NCBI GenBank assembly: GCA_964397045.1
Contig: CAYNHF010000017.1
Span: 1-25,184 of the forward strand
Reading direction: 5' to 3'
DNA: 25,184 bases
Source of the DNA: CAYNHF01 sp964397045
Lineage (GTDB): Bacteria > Actinomycetota > Acidimicrobiia > Spongiisociales > UBA5794
Shown here: piece after piece, positions 7,567-16,605 of the stretch
Layout: each line of letters begins with the position of its first letter
Position numbering within the stretch: position 1 is the stretch's first letter
The notes under the pieces: generated by a model
Databases searched by the model: none
What the model was told of the DNA's origin: nothing
Seen by the model: the letters and a program-made list of their open reading frames with translations, nothing else
Position numbers and translations under genes: made by a program

Positions 7567-7606
7567 GTCCCACGGCGGCGGATATCCCGCAGAGCAACGC
7601 AAGAAC
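7559..7606. repeat. Dispersed 48-bp palindrome, copy 3
   Basis: GTTCTTGCGT (7559-7568) and ACGCAAGAAC (7597-7606) form a perfect 10-bp inverted repeat. The inner part carries GATATCCCGC and can form a smaller GCGG/CCGC hairpin. It lies between nuoN and the methyltransferase gene, 18 bp past the nuoN stop, so it may act as a transcript end for the operon, a promoter element, or both. Confidence 0.75.
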
Positions 7607-7624
7607 AGAGAGAGCGACCCGCCG

Positions 7625-9142
7625 CTAGCCGAGGGCGGTGAAGATGTCGGTAGAGATTTCGCCGACCTTGGAGATCAGGCCGGGAAAGATGCCCATGACG
7701 ATGACGGCCAGCGCGGTGATTCCAAGCGCCAACTGCAGACCGGGGGTCCAGGCAGGAGCCGCCAGATCCTCGGCCACCACTCCATCCGGCAACGGGTCGA
7801 ACCAGGCGGACTTGGCCACCTTGGCGTAGTAGACGAGGCCAACGACCGAGCCGAGGACCGCGATCACTGCCAGCGTGATCCCCCACGGACCGCCCAGCGA
7901 CACGGCCGCACGGAACATCACGAGCTTGGCGAACCAGCCGGCCAGCGGTGGGATTCCGGCGAGCGAGAAGAAGAAGATGGCAACCAGCGTCGACAGCCCC
8001 GGGGCGTACCTGGAGAGCCCTCCCCAGTCCGCGAGATCGAAGGAGCCGATGCGGTTGCGCACCGCGATCACTACAGCAAACGCACCGAGATTCATGAAGG
8101 CGTAAATCAACAGGTAGGTGACGGTCGCAAAAAACGCATCTTCGAGTTCAGTGCCGGTGGCACCCTCTGCAGCCGCCGCCCCCAACGGAACCAGCATGAA
8201 CCCAGCCTGAGCGATCGACGAGTAGCCGAGTAGCCGAATCACGTTGGTCTGCTTGAGCGCAACCACATTCCCCAGGATGATCGAAGCCGCGGCCAGGATC
8301 GCCAGCAGCGGGCCCCAGATGTCGCGGTGGTTCGCGAACGCGATGTAGGTGAACGTCAGCAGTCCGACGAACCCTGCGGTCTTCGACACCACCGAGAGGT
8401 AGGCCGAGACCGGGGTCGGGGATCCCTCGTACACGTCGGGTGTCCAGAAGTGGAACGGCACCGCAGACACCTTGAACGCAAATCCGAGCAGCGTGAACAC
8501 CAGTCCCAGCGCGAACAGCGGCCTGGCATCACCGAGATCGGCCGAGGCAGCGTTGATGGCGTTGAAGGTCAGCTCACCCGTCGTGCCGTATACCAGCGAC
8601 ATACCGAACAGCAGCACGGAGGACGAAATCACGCCGATGATGAAGAACTTCATCGCAGCTTCGTTCGACCGAGCATCACCCTTGCGCCAGCCTGCCAGCA
8701 GGAAGGTTGGGGCCGTCACCAGCTCCAGAGCAACGAAGACGGTGATGAGATCCCGGCTAGACGCCATCACGAACGCACCGAATACCGAGGCGATGAGTAG
8801 GAAGTAGTACTCACCTTCGTAGAACCGGCCAGATTCCAGATATCCCACGGCGATCAGCAAGGCAACGAAAGCGGCGATGAGGAAGAGGCCCTTCATCACC
8901 AGCGAGAAGGGGTCGATCACGTACGACCCGCTGAACAACACCCTGACCCCGGTGTCATCGCAGAAACTCAGGCTCTCGCAGAAGCCCAGAGTGAGGACCG
9001 GGATGAACGCCAGGAACATGCCGGTCAGCCCTGCGACCGCGGCCCAGTACTTCTCGACAGGAAAGAGGTCGATCACCAGCACCACCAGGACGGTGGTTCC
9101 CAGAATCAGTTCCGGGAGGAGCGCGTGATAGTCCAGCGTCAC
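7625..9142 (-). CDS. nuoN: NADH-quinone oxidoreductase subunit N
   Basis: 505 aa and about 14 membrane segments of the Mrp-antiporter type, one of three proton-pumping channel subunits of complex I. Typical blocks are visible, such as FKVSAVPFHFWTPDVYEGSP and the YSSIAQAGFML motif. The start is GTG at 9142, because GGAGG lies 8 nt upstream and a nearby ATG (9147) hits a stop after one codon. It begins 4 nt after the nuoM stop codon. It is the last gene of the operon; the palindrome at 7559-7606 follows. Confidence 0.96.
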   Translation of the reverse strand: MTLDYHALLPELILGTTVLVVLVIDLFPVEKYWAAVAGLTGMFLAFIPVLTLGFCESLSFCDDTGVRVLFSGSYVIDPFSLVMKGLFLIAAFVALLIAVGYLESGRFYEGEYYFLLIASVFGAFVMASSRDLITVFVALELVTAPTFLLAGWRKGDARSNEAAMKFFIIGVISSSVLLFGMSLVYGTTGELTFNAINAASADLGDARPLFALGLVFTLLGFAFKVSAVPFHFWTPDVYEGSPTPVSAYLSVVSKTAGFVGLLTFTYIAFANHRDIWGPLLAILAAASIILGNVVALKQTNVIRLLGYSSIAQAGFMLVPLGAAAAEGATGTELEDAFFATVTYLLIYAFMNLGAFAVVIAVRNRIGSFDLADWGGLSRYAPGLSTLVAIFFFSLAGIPPLAGWFAKLVMFRAAVSLGGPWGITLAVIAVLGSVVGLVYYAKVAKSAWFDPLPDGVVAEDLAAPAWTPGLQLALGITALAVIVMGIFPGLISKVGEISTDIFTALG

Positions 9143-9146
9143 GTCA

Positions 9147-10733
9147 TCAGCCTCCGAACGCCGACTGGACCATCTGAATGACCGCATCGTTGGTGGCGCC
9201 GAATACCACCCGAGGGAACACCCCGATGACGAGGATCGCCAGCACGAGCGGCGCCCACGCCGCCCATTCCCAGTGGTCGATGTCGTGGAAGGTCTTGCCC
9301 TCCCAGCGCTTGTTGGGTTCGCCGAAATTGACCTTCTGCAGCATCCACAGCATGTAGCCGGCAGTGAGGACAGTCCCGATCGCAGCGAACACCATCAGCC
9401 AGCGGAACAGGGTCACACTGAGTCCCTCGAGCGGGTTGAACGAACCCATCAACGACATGAACTCGCCCCAGAAGCCTGCGAGGCCGGGTAGACCGAGCGA
9501 CGCCATCGCGGCGAAACCCAGCACAACGCCCATGAGCGGCATCAGCTTCTGGTTGCCGCCGAGCTTGGACATCTCCCTGGTGTGGTAGCGATGCGACATC
9601 GAACCCGCCAGGAAGAACAGCAGGCCGGTGATGACACCGTGGGCCACCATGCCGATGATCGCGGCGTTGATCCCGATGTCGGTGAGGGTGGCGATCCCGA
9701 GCATCACGAAGCCCATATGACCAACCGACGAGAAGGCAATGAGCCGCTTCATGTCGCTCTGGGCCAGACACGCTAACGACGCGTAGATGATTCCGACGAC
9801 GGCGAGGATCCCGATGAACGGCGCCCAGTTCTCGGCCTCCTGGGGCAGGATGGGCAGCGCGATCCGGACGAAACCGTAGGTGCCGAGCTTCAGGAGAATC
9901 GCAGCCAGGAGCACCGAACCGACCGTGGGCGCCGCGGTGTGTGCATCCGGCAGCCAGGTGTGCAGCGGGAACATCGGAACCTTCACCGCAAAACCAAGGA
10001 ACAACGCGGCGAACACCCAGAAGGCAAAGGTGCCTGCGAACAGCCCGGCCTGTCCAAGTTCAGACAGCGCCTCGATGCTGAACGTGTCGACGCCGCCGGT
10101 GCCGTCCCCGGAGCGGAAGTACAGCGCCAGGAAGCCGAGCAGCATGAATGCCGACCCGAACAAGGTGAACAGGAAGAACTTGATCGACGCATATAGCCGC
10201 ATCTCGGTGGTGTAGTTGAACACCGGGATGGTCACCTCGTTGCGATCCCCCCAGATGCCGATCATGAAGTACATCGGCAGCAGGACCACCTCGAAGAACA
10301 CAAAGAACAGCACCAGATCGAGCGCAACGAAGGTGCCGGCCATGCCGGTGGCCAGAATCAGAATCAGTACCAGGAAGCCCTTGGGATTGTGCGGCTCGGG
10401 CCAGTGCTCCCATGAGTAGATGATCGCCAGCACAGTGATGAACGTCGAGAGGACCAGCAGCGGCAGCGAGATGCCATCCACTCCGATGATGTAGCGAGCG
10501 TTGATCACCTCGATCCACGACAGGTTGGTGCCGAATTGATAGGTGCCGGCAGCGTCGTAGTCGAACCGGAATGCAACCACGATGGCGAGGACGAACGACG
10601 CGACGGCGAAGATCAAGGCCGCGATCTTCTGCGCCTGCTCGTTCGCCTTCGGAATGGCCATCACGACCACCGCCCCCAGGAGGGGCAGGAAGACGATGAG
10701 GCTCAGGCCCCAACCGCTCTCAAACCAACCCAT
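9147..10733 (-). CDS. nuoM: NADH-quinone oxidoreductase subunit M
   Basis: 528 aa, a polytopic antiporter-like subunit of the complex I membrane arm. It has the conserved Glu block FFEVVLLPMYFMIGIWG, the Lys/His block KVPMFPLHTWLPDAHTAAPT and a later YASLACLAQSDMKRLIAFSS segment. A very good AGGAGGAG Shine-Dalgarno lies 8 nt before the ATG, the clearest in the operon. This suggests boosted translation after the 16-bp gap from nuoL. Confidence 0.97.
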   Translation of the reverse strand: MGWFESGWGLSLIVFLPLLGAVVVMAIPKANEQAQKIAALIFAVASFVLAIVVAFRFDYDAAGTYQFGTNLSWIEVINARYIIGVDGISLPLLVLSTFITVLAIIYSWEHWPEPHNPKGFLVLILILATGMAGTFVALDLVLFFVFFEVVLLPMYFMIGIWGDRNEVTIPVFNYTTEMRLYASIKFFLFTLFGSAFMLLGFLALYFRSGDGTGGVDTFSIEALSELGQAGLFAGTFAFWVFAALFLGFAVKVPMFPLHTWLPDAHTAAPTVGSVLLAAILLKLGTYGFVRIALPILPQEAENWAPFIGILAVVGIIYASLACLAQSDMKRLIAFSSVGHMGFVMLGIATLTDIGINAAIIGMVAHGVITGLLFFLAGSMSHRYHTREMSKLGGNQKLMPLMGVVLGFAAMASLGLPGLAGFWGEFMSLMGSFNPLEGLSVTLFRWLMVFAAIGTVLTAGYMLWMLQKVNFGEPNKRWEGKTFHDIDHWEWAAWAPLVLAILVIGVFPRVVFGATNDAVIQMVQSAFGG

Positions 10734-10749
10734 GTGCTTGCTCCTCCTA

Positions 10750-12864
10750 TCAGAAAATGATGAATCCGGCCACGACGATGAGCGTTCCCGCCAGCATCAT
10801 GGCTGCGTACTGTTGGACTTTGCCGGTCTGGATCACGCGCAAGACGCCACCGAAAGCGCTGGTGCCTGCGGCAGACGCATTGATCGCACCGTCGATGCCG
10901 CGCTGGTCGAAGAGGTAGACGTACTTCGAGAGCCATTTCATAGCGAACCCGGCACCGTTCACCACGAAGTCGACAACGTAGCCGTTGATCCAGTTGACGG
11001 CGCTGGCGATCGGCCCGCGGATCGGCCGCACGATCCCGTCCATGTAGAAGTCGTCGATGTAGTACTTGTGGCGGAGCAACGGGTAGAGCACCGGGATGTT
11101 GACCCGGTCTCGCGCCTGCTGGGTATCGGCGTCCGGATAGAACGCGAGGTAGCCGACGAGCACCCCGAGGCCCGCCATTGCGAGACCGGCGATCATCGCC
11201 ACGTAGTCGAAGCTCTCCGCGTGGTGCTCGAGGTCGTGGAAGCCTTCGAGGAACCGGATCCCGACCACGTCGGTGAAGTAGGCGGTGAGGCCGGGCCAGT
11301 TGAGGAATCCCGCGAACGCTGCTCCTACCGCAAGACCGATGAGGGGCCACGTCATCATCGCCGGCGATTCGTGCGGGTGTTCCTTGCCCTTGTACGTGCC
11401 GAAGAAGGTGAGGAACGTCGCCCGCGCCATATAGAACGCAGTCACGAAGGCACCGAGGACCGCGGCCCAGAAGACGACTTCCGCAACCCACTCTCCGCCC
11501 TGCACCGCCGTCGCGCCCGACTCGTTCGCCGCGTACCGCAATGAAGCCAGGATCTCGTCCTTCGAGAAGAACCCGGCAAAGGGGAACAGGCCGATCAGCG
11601 CCAGCGTGCCGACGATCCAGGTCCAGAAGGTCTTCGGCATGTACTTGCGCATCCCGCCCATGTCGGACATGTCGTTGGAGTGGACGGCATGGATCACCGA
11701 GCCCGCGCCGAGGAAGAGCAGCGCCTTGAAGAAGGCGTGAGTGAACAGGTGGAAGGTGGCGGCCGTGTACGCGCCGGCTCCAAGGGCGATCATCATGTAA
11801 CCCAGTTGCGACACGGTCGAGTAGGCGAGCACCTTCTTGATGTCATCCTGCACCACCGCGATCAGGCCAATGAAGAGCAGCGTGATCGCACCGATGACGA
11901 TGATGATCGAACGTACGTCCACCGCGAAGTCGGGAAGCACGTAGAGCGGGAACATCCTGGCGATGAGGAACACACCTGCCGTCACCATGGTGGCGGCGTG
12001 CATCAGAGCCGAGACAGGAGTCGGACCCGCCATTGCATCCGGCAACCACACATGGAAGGGGAACTGCGCCGACTTGCCCATCGCGCCGATGAACAGAGCC
12101 AGACCCGCCCAGAACGCAAAATGCGCCAGTGGCGAGGGAGCACCCTCTGCCATGGTTTCCATCACGTCGGTGAACCGGAACGAGCCTACGGTGACTGCCA
12201 CGATGATCACCCCAATGAACAGGCCGACGTCCGCCGTCTTGTTCACCAGGAACGCCTTGATCGCGGCGGACGAATACTCGTGCGTTTCCCAGTAGTGACC
12301 GATCAGCAGGTAGGACGCCACCCCGACCAGCTCCCAGCCGACGATCAGCTGGATCAGGTTGGGGGCAGAGACGAGCACGAGCATGCCACCGGCGAACAAA
12401 GTGAATGAGGCGAAGAACCAGGTGTAGCGGACATCACCGTCCATGTAGCTCTTCGCGTACGTGAAGACGAGGAACCCCACCACGCCAACGACGAAGTACA
12501 TCATCGTGGAGAGACCGTCGACCATCCATCCCCACTCGATGACGAGCGGCTCCCCGAAGATGTTGATGCCGATGTCTGCGACGTGAACGCTGCCCTGATA
12601 CAGGATCGGCTCGTTGAGGTTCATCACGAACAGGACGATGCCGTACAGCGCCACGAACAGCATCGTGGCTTCGGCCATCCCCCATCCCTTGAGCGGGGAC
12701 CTCTTGCCGAAGAAGACGATCACGAACGACATGACCATCGGGACCACGGGGATCAGCCAGGCATAGGCCGCAAGAACGCCGCCGTTTGAGAACTCCGTCG
12801 CGTGGGCTCCCTCCTCGGCGGTGGCCAGGAGCAACGAGTTGGCGGAGGCGACCAGGGCGTACAT
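10750..12864 (-). CDS. nuoL: NADH-quinone oxidoreductase subunit L
   Basis: 704 aa, the largest antiporter-like subunit. Conserved blocks include VGWELVGVASYLLIGHYW and KSAQFPFHVWLPDAMAGPTP. The C-terminal part has the extra segments and long amphipathic helix region that distinguish NuoL from M and N. Its ATG overlaps the nuoK TGA by one base (TGATG), which implies translational coupling. The start is supported by the hydrophobic N-terminus and this overlap. Confidence 0.97.
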   Translation of the reverse strand: MYALVASANSLLLATAEEGAHATEFSNGGVLAAYAWLIPVVPMVMSFVIVFFGKRSPLKGWGMAEATMLFVALYGIVLFVMNLNEPILYQGSVHVADIGINIFGEPLVIEWGWMVDGLSTMMYFVVGVVGFLVFTYAKSYMDGDVRYTWFFASFTLFAGGMLVLVSAPNLIQLIVGWELVGVASYLLIGHYWETHEYSSAAIKAFLVNKTADVGLFIGVIIVAVTVGSFRFTDVMETMAEGAPSPLAHFAFWAGLALFIGAMGKSAQFPFHVWLPDAMAGPTPVSALMHAATMVTAGVFLIARMFPLYVLPDFAVDVRSIIIVIGAITLLFIGLIAVVQDDIKKVLAYSTVSQLGYMMIALGAGAYTAATFHLFTHAFFKALLFLGAGSVIHAVHSNDMSDMGGMRKYMPKTFWTWIVGTLALIGLFPFAGFFSKDEILASLRYAANESGATAVQGGEWVAEVVFWAAVLGAFVTAFYMARATFLTFFGTYKGKEHPHESPAMMTWPLIGLAVGAAFAGFLNWPGLTAYFTDVVGIRFLEGFHDLEHHAESFDYVAMIAGLAMAGLGVLVGYLAFYPDADTQQARDRVNIPVLYPLLRHKYYIDDFYMDGIVRPIRGPIASAVNWINGYVVDFVVNGAGFAMKWLSKYVYLFDQRGIDGAINASAAGTSAFGGVLRVIQTGKVQQYAAMMLAGTLIVVAGFIIF

Positions 12865-13169
12865 CAGAGCTTCATCAGATCTAGTTCGTCGATATTGGCC
12901 GAATGTCGGTTACGGAAGACCAGGAGGATGATGGCGAGACCGATGCCGACCTCGGCGGCGCCGATCGTGATGACGAACAGGGCGAATACCTGACCGCCCG
13001 CCATCTGGTCTGCCAGGTACCGATCGAATGCCACCAGGTTGATATTGATCGCGGCGAGCATCAGCTCCACCGAAAGCAGCACCATCACCGCATTCTTGCG
13101 GGTCAATACTCCATACACGCCCAGCGAGAAGACGGCGGCACCGAGGAGCAGGAACTGGACGATCAGCAT
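12864..13169 (-). CDS. nuoK: NADH-quinone oxidoreductase subunit K
   Basis: 101 aa with three membrane helices. The two conserved proton-path glutamates are present: E35 in LSVELMLAAININL and E73 in GAAEVGIGLAI. The start MLIVQF (13169) is chosen from several in-frame candidates because GAGG lies 7 nt upstream and the length then fits the family (about 100 aa). A 37-bp gap separates it from nuoJ, the largest gap in the operon. Confidence 0.96.
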   Translation of the reverse strand: MLIVQFLLLGAAVFSLGVYGVLTRKNAVMVLLSVELMLAAININLVAFDRYLADQMAGGQVFALFVITIGAAEVGIGLAIILLVFRNRHSANIDELDLMKL

Positions 13170-13206
13170 CCCGCCACCTCGCATGTGGCTGGGGCCGCCC
13201 AGCCGA

Positions 13207-13908
13207 TCATGACCCTGCCCCCGCATCCGCCGTTCCGACCGGCGCGATTTCCTTGTCCTTTGCGGACCCCTCACTCTCTGCGGTCGCGGCCGGAGCCTCT
13301 TCCGGCCTGGCGGTATCCGGCTCGGCTCCGGTCCGATCAGGCGCGGTCCCCGCAGGCACCCGGGCGTCTGCCTCGCCACCCTCGAACTCTGGCGGATCGC
13401 GCCGTGCCAGCACGATGCCGCCGATGAGTGCGGCGAGCAGCAGCACCGAGACCACCTCGAACGGGATGACCCAGCGGTTGAAGATGGAGTCACCGACGGC
13501 GGCCGTACGGGTCACGTCGGACTCGAACCCGAAGTCACCGAAGGCGGCCAGCACCGCTCCGCCGATGAGGATGAACAGAACAAAAGAGATGATCGCGGCC
13601 GGAATCCGGATCCGGCTGGGGTGGCTCAACTCGACCTCTTTCCCGAGCGGGGCTCTGGTGATCATGATCCCGAAGAGGAACAGCACGACCACCGCACCGA
13701 TCGATACCAATACCACTGCCCAGGCGACGAACTCTGCCCCGAGCAGTAAGAAGAACCCAGCGGAGATCGCCAGCGTCGCGACCAGGAAGAGCACCGCATG
13801 AACGACGTTCTTGGTGGTCACCACCCGCCACGCGGTGAACAGCATTGTCAGCGCCAGCAGCACGAATACCCAGTTCTGCGCGTCCCCCGCCCAGTCGGAA
13901 GCAGACAT
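13207..13908 (-). CDS. nuoJ: NADH-quinone oxidoreductase subunit J with an acidic C-terminal tail
   Basis: 233 aa. Five membrane helices fill about 1-170 (ND6 family), including the third helix AEFVAWAVVLVSIGAVVVLF. The residue at position 69, usually Tyr in the LVYxGA motif of NuoJ/ND6, is Ser here. After the last helix comes a low-complexity tail of about 60 residues (172-233) rich in Ala, Glu, Asp, Pro and Gly. The ATG at 13908 overlaps the nuoI TGA by one base and has a GGAG 5 nt upstream. The open frame extends upstream into nuoI but that part is not coding. Confidence 0.94.
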   Translation of the reverse strand: MSASDWAGDAQNWVFVLLALTMLFTAWRVVTTKNVVHAVLFLVATLAISAGFFLLLGAEFVAWAVVLVSIGAVVVLFLFGIMITRAPLGKEVELSHPSRIRIPAAIISFVLFILIGGAVLAAFGDFGFESDVTRTAAVGDSIFNRWVIPFEVVSVLLLAALIGGIVLARRDPPEFEGGEADARVPAGTAPDRTGAEPDTARPEEAPAATAESEGSAKDKEIAPVGTADAGAGS

Positions 13909-14402
13909 CAGGACTCCAATGCCGGGGGTTGAGGAACGGTGGCGAGCCAGTCGGTGAGACGTTGGCTGTCGTGCAGCATCCCGTCGATCTGATACTCGCT
14001 GTACTCGTAGTCGGGGCTCCAGAACAGCGCGTCGAACGGGCACACCTCGACGCAAATCCCGCAATACATGCACAGGGCGTAGTCGATATCGAACCGGTCG
14101 AGCTTGGCCCGGGTGCGGACCCTGCCGCCTTCCTTGGCCGGCGGCACCTCTTCCTTGTGGCCCTCGATGTAGATGCACCAGTCGGGGCACTCACGGGCAC
14201 ACAACATGCACACCGTGCACGCCTCCGTATCGAGCGCAATGACTCCGCGAGCCCGCGGTACCGGAATCTCCTTCTCCAGCGGGTAGTTGACGGTGACCGG
14301 CTTCTTGAAGAGCGCCTTGAGGGTCACCCACATGCCGATGAAGAGCCCCTTCATGGGGATCCCGCTGCGACTAGGCCTCGTCACGCGGTCATCACCCGCC
14401 AT
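13908..14402 (-). CDS. nuoI: NADH-quinone oxidoreductase subunit I (2x 4Fe-4S)
   Basis: 164 aa, a peripheral-arm ferredoxin-like subunit that passes electrons towards cluster N2 in NuoB. Two 4Fe-4S motifs are intact: C62, C65, C68 and C72 in CTVCMLCARECP, and C111, C114, C117 and C121 in CMYCGICVEVCP. C76 is an additional cysteine. Start 14402 is chosen because the ATG overlaps the nuoH TGA by one base (TGATG). MKGLFIG at residue 17 is a possible alternative start. Confidence 0.95.
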   Translation of the reverse strand: MAGDDRVTRPSRSGIPMKGLFIGMWVTLKALFKKPVTVNYPLEKEIPVPRARGVIALDTEACTVCMLCARECPDWCIYIEGHKEEVPPAKEGGRVRTRAKLDRFDIDYALCMYCGICVEVCPFDALFWSPDYEYSEYQIDGMLHDSQRLTDWLATVPQPPALES

Positions 14403-15409
14403 CACAGCACCGCCTTGAAGGTGGCGATAACGACGATGTTGACGAGAGCCAGCGGAATCAGCCAGTGCCACGCGAGGCTCTGCAGCTGGTCTTCGCGCAG
14501 CCGCGGCCAGGTCCAGCGGAACCAGATCATGAGAAAACAGAGCACCGCCACTTTCGAGACCAGGATGATCGGGCCGAGCACATTGAGTGCATCGGTCGGC
14601 ACGAAGGGGGCGTAGTACCCGCCGAGGTACAGGGTGGCGGCCACAGCCGCGAACGAGATCATGGAGGCGTACTCACCGAGGAAGAACATCGTGAATCGGA
14701 GCCCGGAGTACTCGGTGAGGTACCCCATCGTCAGCTCGGATTCGGCGATCGGCATGTCGAATGGGATCCGGGACAACTCGGCGAGGGCCGCAATCATGAA
14801 GATCACGAACCCGACGATCTGGCCCGTCAGTAAGTACGGCAGGTGGAGGTCGAAACCGAAAATGCTCATCTCCGCTTGGGCCTCGACGATGCCGCTCAGT
14901 GAAAGGGTCCCCGCCTGGACGGCAACCGCCACCACTGCGAGCACCATCGGCAGTTCGTAGGCGATGAGCTGGGCGCCGGCTCGCAAACCACCGATGAGGG
15001 AGTACTTGTTGCCGGAAGACCAGCCCGCCATCAGCACGCCGATGGTCGTGATCGACGAGATCGCGAGCAGGTAGAAGACGCCGAGGTCGAGGTCTGCCGC
15101 GACGAGGTCGGGCCCGAACGGGATGATGACGAACGTCGCGAAGGTCCCTGCCAGGACCACGTACGGAGCCAGGCGATAGACCGAATCGTCCGCCGCAGCC
15201 GGGATTAGGTCTTCCTTCTGGATGAACTTCGCACCGTCCGCCAACGGCTGCGCCCAACCCCAGCGACCGCCCGCAAAGTACGGCCCGATGCGGCTTTGCA
15301 TGTGAGCCGAGATCTTCAACTCACCGAAGATGACCACCAGCGCACCGGGGAGCACCACCAGCCCCAGGATCAGCACCAGCTTCAGCACGAGCTCGAGCCA
15401 GAAGTTCAT
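14402..15409 (-). CDS. nuoH: NADH-quinone oxidoreductase subunit H
   Basis: 335 aa, the membrane subunit that forms much of the quinone-binding chamber with NuoB and NuoD. Eight membrane helices and the conserved cytoplasmic loops are visible: QSRIGPYFAGGRWGWAQPLA, AELSRIPFDMPIAESELTMG and YLTEYSG. The motif reads IPFDMP where most complex I sequences have TPFDLP. The ATG overlaps the nuoD stop by 4 bp (ATGA). In this operon it directly follows nuoD, where nuoE, nuoF and nuoG would normally lie. Confidence 0.96.
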   Translation of the reverse strand: MNFWLELVLKLVLILGLVVLPGALVVIFGELKISAHMQSRIGPYFAGGRWGWAQPLADGAKFIQKEDLIPAAADDSVYRLAPYVVLAGTFATFVIIPFGPDLVAADLDLGVFYLLAISSITTIGVLMAGWSSGNKYSLIGGLRAGAQLIAYELPMVLAVVAVAVQAGTLSLSGIVEAQAEMSIFGFDLHLPYLLTGQIVGFVIFMIAALAELSRIPFDMPIAESELTMGYLTEYSGLRFTMFFLGEYASMISFAAVAATLYLGGYYAPFVPTDALNVLGPIILVSKVAVLCFLMIWFRWTWPRLREDQLQSLAWHWLIPLALVNIVVIATFKAVL

Positions 15410-16605
15410 CGATCGACATCCCCGAGCACGAAGTCGAGGCTGCCCATGATCGCCACCAGGTCGGGCACCAGTTCACCTTCGAGGATCCACGGCAGAATCG
15501 AGAGGTTGGAGAAGGAGGCAGAGCGGATCTTGACGCGGTACGGAATCCTGCCGCCCTCGCTGATGATGTAGAACCCCATCTCACCCTTGGGGTTCTCTGC
15601 CCGCACATAGGCCTGTCCCCGCGGCACCTTGAGCACCCGCGGCACCTTCGCCTGCAGCGGGCCGGAGGGGAGCGACTGGGTCGCCTGCCGGACGATGGCC
15701 ACTGCCTGGCGAATCTCCTCGAGCCGAACGATGTAGCGGTCGTAGCAGTCGCCGTTCCTGCCGAGCGGGACTTCGAAATCGAACTGGTCGTACGGCAGAT
15801 ATCCCTCTCCCTGCTTGCGCAGATCGAAGTCCACCCCGGAGGCCCGCAGATTCGGGCCAGACAGCCCGTACTCGAGTGCCTTGGCCGGCGGGATCACGCC
15901 GACGCCCACGGTGCGGGCCTGGAACAACTCATTGCCGGTGACGAGCTGATCCAGTTCGTCACACACCGAATCCACCTTGTCCATTGCATCGAGCGTGCCC
16001 GAGATGAACCCGGCAGGCAGATCTTGTGAGACCTTCTTCTGCTCCGAGCCGCCGCCGGCGACCGGCTTCACCCCGCCCACCCGGTTGAAGTTCGGGTGGA
16101 AACGCCCACCGGTGACTCCCTCGATGAGATCCATGATGTGCTCGCGCTCCCGCAACGCATACATCAGCGGCGTCGCGGCTCCCAGCTCCAGCGGATACGA
16201 AGACATGAACAGCAGGTGGGAGGAGATCCGGGTCATCTCGGCGAGGATGAGTCGGATCCACAATGCCCGATCCGGAACCTCCGTCCCGGTCAGTCGTTCG
16301 ACGGCGGTGATGAAAGGGATCTCGTTGCAGAACCCGGCAACCCAGTCGATCCGGTTGACCAGGGCAGTGATCTGGGCGTAGGTACGGACCTCGGTGAGTT
16401 TCTCGTAGCCGCGGTGCATGTAGCCGATGACCGGCTCCACGCCGATGACCCGCTCACCTTCGATTCGCGCCACGAGTCGCAGCACTCCGTGGGTCGAAGG
16501 GTGCTGCGGGCCGATGTTGAGCGTCATGCCCGGAGTCTCGAGTTCGATCGAGACTGCGGCATCGCTCAGGTGCATCGCCACCCGGGGGTCGAGGTGCTGG
16601 GTCAT
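15406..16605 (-). CDS. nuoD: NADH-quinone oxidoreductase subunit D (49-kDa), Trp at the quinone-site Tyr
   Basis: 399 aa, hydrogenase-large-subunit-like, lining the quinone pocket beside cluster N2. GPQHPSTHG (32-40) contains H39, the family's quinone-interacting His. GYMHRGYEKL (61-70) contains R65, equivalent to the arginine methylated in human NDUFS2 (mature R85). An ungapped alignment by eye from there puts W88 (NRIDWVAGFCNE) at the position of the quinone-binding Tyr (human Y108, Thermus Y87). The C-terminus GSLDFVLGDVDR is typical. The ATG overlaps the nuoC stop by 4 bp. It is not fused to nuoC. Confidence 0.97.
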   Translation of the reverse strand: MTQHLDPRVAMHLSDAAVSIELETPGMTLNIGPQHPSTHGVLRLVARIEGERVIGVEPVIGYMHRGYEKLTEVRTYAQITALVNRIDWVAGFCNEIPFITAVERLTGTEVPDRALWIRLILAEMTRISSHLLFMSSYPLELGAATPLMYALREREHIMDLIEGVTGGRFHPNFNRVGGVKPVAGGGSEQKKVSQDLPAGFISGTLDAMDKVDSVCDELDQLVTGNELFQARTVGVGVIPPAKALEYGLSGPNLRASGVDFDLRKQGEGYLPYDQFDFEVPLGRNGDCYDRYIVRLEEIRQAVAIVRQATQSLPSGPLQAKVPRVLKVPRGQAYVRAENPKGEMGFYIISEGGRIPYRVKIRSASFSNLSILPWILEGELVPDLVAIMGSLDFVLGDVDR

